From the NCBI GenBank assembly GCA_946186575.1, contig CAMHNO010000026.1, forward strand, positions 1 to 34,867: 34,867 bases of DNA. The letters are read 5' to 3'. A model generated the notes under the pieces. The model saw only the letters and a list, made by a program, of their open reading frames with translations. It made no database searches and was not told where the DNA came from. The number at the start of each line of letters is the position of its first letter. Position 1 is the stretch's first letter. Below, in pieces: positions 8,979 through 14,201 of the stretch. Source of the stretch: an uncultured Prevotellaceae bacterium (GTDB taxonomy: Bacteria > Bacteroidota > Bacteroidia > Bacteroidales > Muribaculaceae). The position numbers and the translations under genes are program-made.

Positions 8979-9914
8979 TTAGCGGTAGTATCTCACCGCC
9001 TCGTTAACTTTTTTATCTAACTCCTTTATAGCCTCGTTCTTGATTGTTAAGCCATCTTTGAGCGTACCAGCCTGCTTAACCGCCTCTCTCAAATCATGGG
9101 CTTGCTTGGGTGTAATCTCACCCCTTTGCCGTGCCTCATTTATTTGACTGATAAAAGCAAGCTCACCGCCCACGCTGTCTATTAGCGTGAGTATGCCTAA
9201 ACGCTGTAAATCTCGCCTCGTTTTCATTATGCTAAAATTTAGTAGTGTATCATTGATTTTTCTTATTGCTTTGTAGGTGTCACGCCAGCGATTGAGCAAC
9301 ATGATATAAAACGCCTCATCATAGAGGCTGGCACCTGTCACCGCTGGCACCTTTAGCACACTTGGCAAGCGACACATATAGCGTTGTTCAAGCCTCAACA
9401 CATTTCTACCGTTGTAGAGCTCGGGCACCGCCTCTCTCTTGGCTCGTTGTTCTCTATTTTTATCATAGAAACATAACCGCTCATCACGCTTTACATAGTA
9501 GAGGCTGTTAGGCTGTTGTAGTCGCTTTGCATAGGCTAGCACCCCCAAATGATTATAATAAACCTCGGTAGGTTGTTGAGTTATGAGGTTGCACCCCACA
9601 TCAAGCCGTGTTACACTCGCTCGGCTCATCGGCAAGTGTAAGAGGTCGCTTAATCTCTCTATGGCCTGTTGCACATCGGCACGCCCCATAGATTGATAAT
9701 TATTGCCTAAAAACCACTTGCATAAAGAGCCATCTTTAACCTTAATTTGCCATTGGTTTGCGACAACCTTTAAGCCATTGAGGTTGCCAGTAACAAAGGT
9801 GCTACCGCCATAGTCATGAAAACCAACATCGGTGAGGTGGCACGGTGTTTCTTCTATGAAGCTCACCGCCCCTACCTCATCGGCTGTTAGTCTAAAGTTC
9901 ACTGTATCAAACAT
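8979..9914 (-). CDS. Replication initiator, phage gene II/X-like
   Basis: I chose ATG at 9914 (MFDTVNFRLTADEVG), giving 311 residues. The longer frame from 9950 would be translated through a perfect palindrome, and MFDT-type starts are common in Bacteroidota relatives. The order KWFLGNNYQSMGRADVQQAI (66-85), VTRLDVGCNL (101-110), LYYVKRDERLCFYDKNREQ (138-156) and NVLRLEQRYMCRL (171-183) resembles the gene II/X family (Phage_CRI / rep_II_X type). Those proteins nick and religate one strand to start rolling-circle replication of filamentous phages and some plasmids. The catalytic tyrosine cannot be assigned with certainty (Y139, Y140 or Y179 are candidates). The C-terminal third is a charged helical region. 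It is preceded by an HTH gene and a 168-aa ORF and followed by the KGG protein gene, 16 bp away. Confidence 0.65.
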   Translation of the reverse strand: MFDTVNFRLTADEVGAVSFIEETPCHLTDVGFHDYGGSTFVTGNLNGLKVVANQWQIKVKDGSLCKWFLGNNYQSMGRADVQQAIERLSDLLHLPMSRASVTRLDVGCNLITQQPTEVYYNHLGVLAYAKRLQQPNSLYYVKRDERLCFYDKNREQRAKREAVPELYNGRNVLRLEQRYMCRLPSVLKVPAVTGASLYDEAFYIMLLNRWRDTYKAIRKINDTLLNFSIMKTRRDLQRLGILTLIDSVGGELAFISQINEARQRGEITPKQAHDLREAVKQAGTLKDGLTIKNEAIKELDKKVNEAVRYYR

Positions 9915-9921
9915 GGCTAAA

Positions 9922-9944
9922 GAAATTACTAAAATAGTAATTTT
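9922..9944. promoter_or_regulatory. Perfect palindrome upstream of rep
   Basis: AAATTACTA (9923-9931) and TAGTAATTT (9935-9943) form a 9-bp inverted repeat around 3 nt, ending 8 bp before the chosen rep start. It could be an operator, a translational hairpin or part of a replication origin; the sequence does not decide. Confidence 0.5.
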
Positions 9945-9954
9945 TGACAATTTA

Positions 9955-10461
9955 CTATATAGTCAACTTTGCTAGAGCTCTCAAGTGCTCAAGTTCCTCA
10001 TCAAGCTCGCCATCACATAGCAAGTTATATAGTGGCTTGCAGTCTTTGCTCTTGCCTCGGGCAATAAACACCTCAAGTTTGCCCCCCTGTTGCACCGTGC
10101 CATTTATTACCTTAAAGTTAGAGAGCACCAGCAATATTGCATCGGCTGTGCCTCTCACATCACCATAGGCAAAATTATTGTTTGGGTCGGGTACATAAAT
10201 ACTACTTAAATTCTTGCTCTTTATAGTTAAGCTCTTGTTAGCTTTTCTATGCACATCACCCCCAAAGCTATTAGGCACATCGACATAATATATTACTAAA
10301 TCGCCCACGCTGGTTGCATCTTTTTTCTCGGTGGCTCGCTGGGGCTTGGTGCACCTTTTTTCTTCAAACTCGGGGTAGCTCATTGTTGAGGCTGTGCAGT
10401 CAAGCCTAGTTTTTGATTTGCTGGCTAGCCTCTCAAAGCAATAGTAATCGTTGAGTATCAT
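9955..10461 (-). CDS. Uncharacterised protein of the element, 168 aa
   Basis: I do not recognise the family. The protein is mixed alpha/beta in composition, with no signal peptide or membrane segment. The N-terminal 60 residues are rich in Lys, Arg, Glu and Ser. A more ordered half follows with GDLVIYYVDVPNSFGGDVH (54-72), YGDVRGTADAILLVLSNFKVINGTV (99-123) and GGKLEVFIARGKSKDCKPLYNLL (126-148). The C-terminus is acidic (DGELDEELEHL). Its ATG overlaps the stop of the HTH gene by 4 bp (10458-10461), and rep follows 40 bp downstream, so it belongs to the replication operon. A replication accessory or single-strand-binding role would fit the position but is not supported by any motif. Confidence 0.75.
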   Translation of the reverse strand: MILNDYYCFERLASKSKTRLDCTASTMSYPEFEEKRCTKPQRATEKKDATSVGDLVIYYVDVPNSFGGDVHRKANKSLTIKSKNLSSIYVPDPNNNFAYGDVRGTADAILLVLSNFKVINGTVQQGGKLEVFIARGKSKDCKPLYNLLCDGELDEELEHLRALAKLTI

Positions 10462-10751
10462 TGTGCACCCCCTTTCCTGTTGCAGTAGTTATTGGCTTGG
10501 TCTGCAATCTCGGTGGCGGTGGCTACTCGGTTTGACTGTAACCACGCCTCAACCTCATGGCGATTAAAGTAGCACATCTTTCCTAACGGCTTGTAATGTG
10601 GTATCTCACGCCTCATAGTGAGCTTGTAAAGATAGCTCTTGCTCACGCCCATATATAGGGCTGTTTCCTCGCTGGTTAACACCTCTTTAGTGGCAAAGAG
10701 TGTTCTTGCTGTTACCAAATCGGTAATTTCTTTTATTGCCTCGTTACTCAT
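10458..10751 (-). CDS. Excisionase-family helix-turn-helix protein
   Basis: This 97-residue protein has a MerR/excisionase-like winged helix (HTH_17 type) at residues 24-71: VLTSEETALYMGVSKSYLYKLTMRR is the HTH, and IPHYKPLGKMCYFNRHEVEAWL is the wing and recognition end. Such proteins are standard in Bacteroidota integrative elements, acting as excision factors or regulators of replication genes. It is the first gene of the second operon (HTH, 168 aa, rep, KGG) and overlaps the next start by 4 bp. Whether it controls excision, rep expression or both cannot be told from sequence. Confidence 0.85.
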   Translation of the reverse strand: MSNEAIKEITDLVTARTLFATKEVLTSEETALYMGVSKSYLYKLTMRREIPHYKPLGKMCYFNRHEVEAWLQSNRVATATEIADQANNYCNRKGGAQ

Positions 10752-10840
10752 ATTTTAGAGTGTTTTTGAGGTTAAACAAATGAGGCTAGGCAAAAGCACG
10801 TCTGCAATCACCGTGCCTCGTTAATTTGCTATAGCAAGAG

Positions 10841-10848
10841 CAAAGGTA
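10841..10848 (-). promoter_or_regulatory. Possible -7 element for the HTH-rep operon
   Basis: The minus strand reads TACCTTTG (TAnnTTTG) about 90 bp upstream of the HTH start, between the upstream terminator hairpin and the gene. No clear -33 box is present. Confidence 0.4.
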
Positions 10849-10860
10849 GAGGCAATATGA

Positions 10861-10900
10861 CAATAAAAATAGTGAGTGAATATGTGGCACATACTCACTC
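10861..10900 (-). terminator. Terminator between the int block and the rep block
   Basis: The arms 10874-10886 and 10888-10900 (GAGTGAATATGTG against CACATACTCACTC) pair with one mismatch. On the minus strand the hairpin is followed by a T-rich run (TATTTTTATTG). It lies just after the stop of the 231-aa ORF. Confidence 0.65.
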
Positions 10901-10923
10901 ATATTATTGGCAATGTGTTGCTA

Positions 10924-11619
10924 TTAAAGTTCTTTTAATAGCTCATCTATTTTGCCTCGCCATTTTTGGGGGCTCTTTACTTCTACAAAAGCTTTATTGC
11001 TGGCACTATCAAGCCGTGTTACACTAAACAAATGTTCTAACGCTTTAAATGGTGTCACTTTTGAGCCATCGGGGTTATATACTTGCACCAAAAAGTAACT
11101 TAAACTCGCTTTGCTACCATTATGATACAACCATTTGTAGCCTATGGCGGTCTTTCCCATCATGCCAGCCTCAACAGCTTTGGCAAAAGCTTTTTTTGCT
11201 CGCTGGGTGCTTGGCTCTTGGCTCGGCTGGAGCGTGATAGTATTTAACCATTTATCAATGCTTTTAAATGCTATTTCTTTAGCCTCTCCAGCAAGCTTTT
11301 TATCTATGAGTAATCTTGCCTCGGTGGCGATAATATTAGCTAATTTGAGCCTGTTTTGTGTGTTTTTAAATGCTTTGTTGTCTTTGCCCAAAAGTGTTAG
11401 TGCACTTGGTTCCAGCGTGCCTACCGATTTTGTAAGTAGCACATCAAGCCGTGAGCAAATGAGCTTGCCACGGTCTTGCTTTAATTGTGGTTTACTCATA
11501 ATCTCGGCTATCTCAATACAACATAATTTCAAACTGATAGGCGATATTATTGTTTGCTCACTAATTATTTGGGTGTCGCTGTTTGGGCACCACTCTTTAG
11601 CGTTATCTATACAACTCAT
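10924..11619 (-). CDS. Uncharacterised protein of the element, 231 aa
   Basis: I chose ATG at 11619 (MSCIDNAKEWCPNSD), which overlaps the end of the upstream ORF by 17 bp. A longer frame to 11664 would overlap it further and adds a hydrophobic MQRLFKIFLLIFAKN that looks accidental. I recognise no family. A helical, lysine-rich middle (residues about 60-150, e.g. LKLANIIATEARLLIDKKLAGEAKEIAFKS) leads into a region with IGYKWLYHNGSKASLSYFLVQVYNPDGSKV and a basic C-terminus (SPQKWRGKIDELLKEL). There is no signal peptide or membrane segment. It is cotranscribed with int and the 77-aa ORF and is followed by a terminator. In phage satellites this position often holds regulatory or interference genes, but nothing here shows that. 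Confidence 0.7.
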   Translation of the reverse strand: MSCIDNAKEWCPNSDTQIISEQTIISPISLKLCCIEIAEIMSKPQLKQDRGKLICSRLDVLLTKSVGTLEPSALTLLGKDNKAFKNTQNRLKLANIIATEARLLIDKKLAGEAKEIAFKSIDKWLNTITLQPSQEPSTQRAKKAFAKAVEAGMMGKTAIGYKWLYHNGSKASLSYFLVQVYNPDGSKVTPFKALEHLFSVTRLDSASNKAFVEVKSPQKWRGKIDELLKEL

Positions 11620-11836
11620 ATTCTTGGCAAATATTAGTAGAAATATCTTGAATAATCTCTGCATAAGCTCTCATTTTTCCACCGCTATAGCGGTCAAAGA
11701 AAACAGGTGTAGAGCCTAATGACATTAGTTCGTAAGCTGTTTCTTCCAAACTAACAACCATATTTAAAAGCTGTTTTTTAGCTCTCTCTCTATCGGCCTC
11801 GGTTGGTTTTGGTGGTGTGTAAACTAGTGTTTCCAT
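11603..11836 (-). CDS. Uncharacterised small protein of the element, 77 aa
   Basis: This hydrophilic protein (METLVYTPPKPTEADRERAKKQ at the start, then LLNMVVSLEETAYELMSLG and YSGGKMRAYAEIIQDISTNI) is predicted to be mainly helical. No family is recognised. The ATG lies 7 bp after the integrase stop, so it is in the int operon, and its end overlaps the following 231-aa ORF. Its reality is supported by the tight spacing and by a frame that stays open while the other frames are broken. Confidence 0.65.
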   Translation of the reverse strand: METLVYTPPKPTEADRERAKKQLLNMVVSLEETAYELMSLGSTPVFFDRYSGGKMRAYAEIIQDISTNICQEYELYR

Positions 11837-11843
11837 AACTATT

Positions 11844-13037
11844 TCAATCTATGTTAAGTGTTGGTAAGCTGTTTATAGCCTCTTGCTTTAAGCTGTCAAC
11901 GGCTCGGGTGTATTTCTCGGTACACTGCAAACCACTATGGCCTAACAAGCTTGCCACGGTCTTAATATTGGCACCATTATTCAAGATATTAACTGCAAAG
12001 CTATGGCGTGCACAATGCCAGCTAATATGCTTGTTTATGCCAGCACGCTTAACCCATCTTTTCACGGCTTTTAGGCACATTTCATAGCTTGGCAAAGGAA
12101 ATACTAACTCGGCTCGGTTATTGGGTGTTGTGGGCTCTCCTATGAGCTTTAGCAAGCCATCATTAAGAGGTATCACAACACCGCTGTTAGCACTGTGCCC
12201 CTTTGTTTTGTTTTGCTCAAATTTGAGCATTTTATTAGCATAGTCAATGCTGGCAAAAGTGAGGTCTTTAACGTCACAATATCTCATACCTGTGTAGAGG
12301 CAAAAGATAAAAGCACGTCTAATATTGGGGTTTTCTCGCTGGTAGTGTGTCGCTATGAGTTGTTGCATTTCCTCTTGAGATAGTACATCTTTTTTCAATA
12401 CACCCCTATCTATCTTGATTGTGATTTTGTTGCACGGGTTTTTCAAAAATACACCATGTTCAAAAGCATAGGCAACAACCTTTTTAAATCGTGCATAAAG
12501 AGTATGTGCACCCTCGCCCACGCTCCTACTTTGTAGGTACTCGGTAAATTCAATAACCATATCACGTGTGATTTGCTGGGGCGTGATACGTTGGCTATAT
12601 TTCTTGTACTTGGGTGTATCTCTCAAAAAGTCTTGGAAACGCTTATAAGATAACTCTATATTTCTTTTGTCTTTCTTGGTATAGCCATCTATATAGCTTT
12701 GGTAATAGTCAAGAAAATTAATATTCTTGTCGGTCTTGAGCCTGTAGCCTAAATTGCCATCTTTAAACTCTTGCTCACGCTCAAACCTAATTTTTTGAGC
12801 TAATGCTAATGTGTCTTTGTTTTGCTGTCGCTCAATGGGGGTTCTTGGCGTTGCATATAAAGAGAGGTGCAAGAACTCACGCTTTCTTTGCACTTTACTT
12901 TTTACCTCTCCTGTAGCCTCATCGGTGACGTTGATACGCCCCAAATAGTAATCAAGATACAAAGCCAAATTGCCATCACTCATTACCTTTTGTTTTAACT
13001 TGGGGTTATCGCCCACCTTTACATCATTTTTTGCCAT
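11844..13037 (-). CDS. int: Tyrosine recombinase / phage-type integrase
   Basis: The protein catalyses integration into, and with a helper excision from, the tRNA-Leu attachment site. The 397 residues split into an arm-binding N-terminal domain (about 20-100, with YLGRINVTDEATGEVKSKVQRKREF typical of Bacteroidota integrases), a SAM-like core-binding domain (about 108-200) and a C-terminal catalytic domain. Catalytic residues visible are R252 (TGMRYCDVKDL), the beta-hairpin lysine near 277-279, H341 and R344 (SWHCARHSF), H367 (LLGHSGL) and nucleophile Y376 (EKYTRAV). The gene lies at the attR end and is transcribed inward. Arm-type repeats lie 56-76 bp upstream of the start, across the expected -33 region of its promoter. 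Confidence 0.95.
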   Translation of the reverse strand: MAKNDVKVGDNPKLKQKVMSDGNLALYLDYYLGRINVTDEATGEVKSKVQRKREFLHLSLYATPRTPIERQQNKDTLALAQKIRFEREQEFKDGNLGYRLKTDKNINFLDYYQSYIDGYTKKDKRNIELSYKRFQDFLRDTPKYKKYSQRITPQQITRDMVIEFTEYLQSRSVGEGAHTLYARFKKVVAYAFEHGVFLKNPCNKITIKIDRGVLKKDVLSQEEMQQLIATHYQRENPNIRRAFIFCLYTGMRYCDVKDLTFASIDYANKMLKFEQNKTKGHSANSGVVIPLNDGLLKLIGEPTTPNNRAELVFPLPSYEMCLKAVKRWVKRAGINKHISWHCARHSFAVNILNNGANIKTVASLLGHSGLQCTEKYTRAVDSLKQEAINSLPTLNID

Positions 13038-13066
13038 ATTGTATTGTTTTTTGTTTCTCTTGGTTG

Positions 13067-13074
13067 CAAAGATA
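13067..13074 (-). promoter_or_regulatory. -7 element of the int promoter
   Basis: TATCTTTG on the minus strand fits TAnnTTTG and lies 30 bp upstream of the int start. The expected -33 position (about 13094-13098) falls inside the putative arm site at 13093-13113, which would let integrase block its own promoter. Confidence 0.6.
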
Positions 13075-13092
13075 ATACAATATTTTCAATTA

Positions 13093-13113
13093 GGTGTAAC
13101 ATAGGTGTAACAA
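13093..13113. repeat. Putative integrase arm-type site, right end
   Basis: Second copy of the twin GGTGTAAC unit, identical over 21 bp to 8527-8547 and in the same orientation. It lies between the int promoter -7 element and attR. Confidence 0.6.
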
Positions 13114-13226
13114 AATGGTAAATAATACTCTTTTTATTGAAAACAAGAGAAAAGATGAGGTGTTTAATAGATTGATTTTCTTTGCACTTATTTTCTCTTT
13201 GGTTCACTTATTTATTGGGTACAATA

Positions 13227-13240
13227 CCTTTCTTGGGCAC
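13227..13240 (+). other. attR (14-bp core)
   Basis: Exact copy of the tRNA-Leu 3' end (CCTTTCTTGGGCAC) and the right boundary of the element. Two CACTTATTT repeats 20 bp apart (13185-13193 and 13205-13213) lie just inside it and could be further recombinase or accessory sites. Confidence 0.85.
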
Positions 13241-13243
13241 TGC

Positions 13244-13290
13244 AAAGTCCGATAATCGGTTGATATTCAACGATTGTCGGGCTTTTGTTT
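13244..13290 (+). terminator. Original tRNA-Leu terminator, displaced beyond attR
   Basis: A 15-bp stem (13244-13258 with 13271-13285, two G-T pairs) followed by TTTTGTTTTAT. Before integration this directly followed tRNA-Leu. Its loop shares TAATCGGTTGAT with the element's own terminator at 8480-8520. Confidence 0.75.
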
Positions 13291-13322
13291 TATGTCGTTT
13301 TTTATGAAATCTGCATGATATG

Positions 13323-13354
13323 GTTGCAATTATGGATAGTTTTTCTTAATTTTG
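13323..13354 (+). promoter_or_regulatory. Promoter of the DUF2059 gene
   Basis: GTTG (13323-13326), 20 nt, TAATTTTG (13347-13354) fits the Bacteroidota consensus and gives a leader of about 30 nt. Confidence 0.65.
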
Positions 13355-13389
13355 TCTTCAAATAATTATAACCTCTAAAAACATAAAAG

Positions 13390-14148
13390 ATGATGAAAAC
13401 TTTCATGAAACAATTATTATTGCTGGCAATGATTTTTGTAACAATCAATGCCACAGGTTCAAATGTCCCTCAACAACAGCAAAATTCTGGCATTACCCAG
13501 GAGTATAGAACTGCTGTAAGAAGCTTGCTTAATGTTACGGGCTTTGGAAATACAATGAGGGATAATCTAACTGCAACCTATGCACAAATGGGGCTTCAAG
13601 GTCAATATGTTGATGATATTGTGAATGAACTTGTAGAGAAAATGCCTGAGAAAATGGTGGATATTTACGCTAAATATTTCACTCTTGATGAAATTAAGCA
13701 ATTGATGGAAGTCAATAGTAATGAAGTTCAGGTTAAAGTGAGGTCTATGCAAGCTCAGTGTACAAAGGATTTAATGCAGGAAGGTCAATACTACGCATTA
13801 GGGAAGGAGAGCCCTTCGGCTGGTATTGTGGTGCCAGAAGACTTTGATAAGGCAATGAGAGAATTTCTTGAGGTGTCGGATTTTAGCAAACAGATGGAGA
13901 AGTTGCAGTCAATCTTCTTGCAAAATTTAGGTTCACAATCATCGGTTGGTGGGTTTAATGACATGCTGCCCGATATCATGGTTCGCGTTTATTCTAAGTA
14001 TTTCACTATAGCTGATATTAAACAGCTTACAGATTTGGCAAAGATGCCTATAATGAAGAAATTCAGTGAAAAGACTCCAGCTATCACCCAAGACACTATG
14101 AGTGTAACACAAGAAATTATGATGGACTATTTTAAAGATCTTTTTTAA
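13390..14148 (+). CDS. Secreted protein with two DUF2059-like repeats
   Basis: The 252-residue protein starts MMKTFMKQLLLLAMIFVTINATGS, a Sec signal peptide, so it is probably periplasmic. Two similar halves follow. The first contains VDIYAKYFTLDEIKQLMEVNS and the second VRVYSKYFTIADIKQLTDLAK, each preceded by a helical stretch (FGNTMRDNL... and FSKQMEKLQ...). The YxKYFTxxEIKQL core is the hallmark of DUF2059, a small helical domain of unknown function in periplasmic proteins. The gene has its own promoter, lies immediately outside attR and is more AT-rich than the core genes. It may therefore be accessory DNA even though it is outside the att repeats. Either of the two adjacent ATG codons could be used. 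Confidence 0.8.
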   Translation: MMKTFMKQLLLLAMIFVTINATGSNVPQQQQNSGITQEYRTAVRSLLNVTGFGNTMRDNLTATYAQMGLQGQYVDDIVNELVEKMPEKMVDIYAKYFTLDEIKQLMEVNSNEVQVKVRSMQAQCTKDLMQEGQYYALGKESPSAGIVVPEDFDKAMREFLEVSDFSKQMEKLQSIFLQNLGSQSSVGGFNDMLPDIMVRVYSKYFTIADIKQLTDLAKMPIMKKFSEKTPAITQDTMSVTQEIMMDYFKDLF

Positions 14149-14201
14149 GATGATTTCTTTAGATTAAACAGCTGCATGCTGATGAGAAAAATGCATGGTG
14201 T

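Larger units (their letters stand above)
8465..13240. mobile_element. tRNA-Leu-integrated element of about 4.8 kb, putative phage satellite or integrative rolling-circle element
   Basis: The element is bounded by identical 14-bp copies of the tRNA 3' end (8465-8478 and 13227-13240). All seven genes are on the minus strand in two blocks: int, a 77-aa ORF and a 231-aa ORF, then an HTH gene, a 168-aa ORF, rep and a KGG gene. A terminator-like hairpin separates the blocks. Paired 8-mers near both ends look like integrase arm sites. Base composition is visibly more AT-rich than in the suf genes. No virion structural, Zot-like, large terminase, relaxase or type IV secretion gene is seen. The combination of integrase, excisionase-like HTH, replication initiator and small-terminase-like protein fits a satellite dependent on a helper. 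An integrative plasmid or degraded filamentous prophage is the alternative. Confidence 0.8.

Noticed and set aside
8979-9950. Rep as a conjugative relaxase
   Set aside because: No HUH histidine triad or MOB motif is visible, and no mobilisation partner genes are present; the gene II/X-like motif order fits better.
13019-13207. 62-aa frame upstream of int
   Set aside because: It runs across the int promoter, the arm-type repeats and the int start; it has no domain and low-complexity composition.
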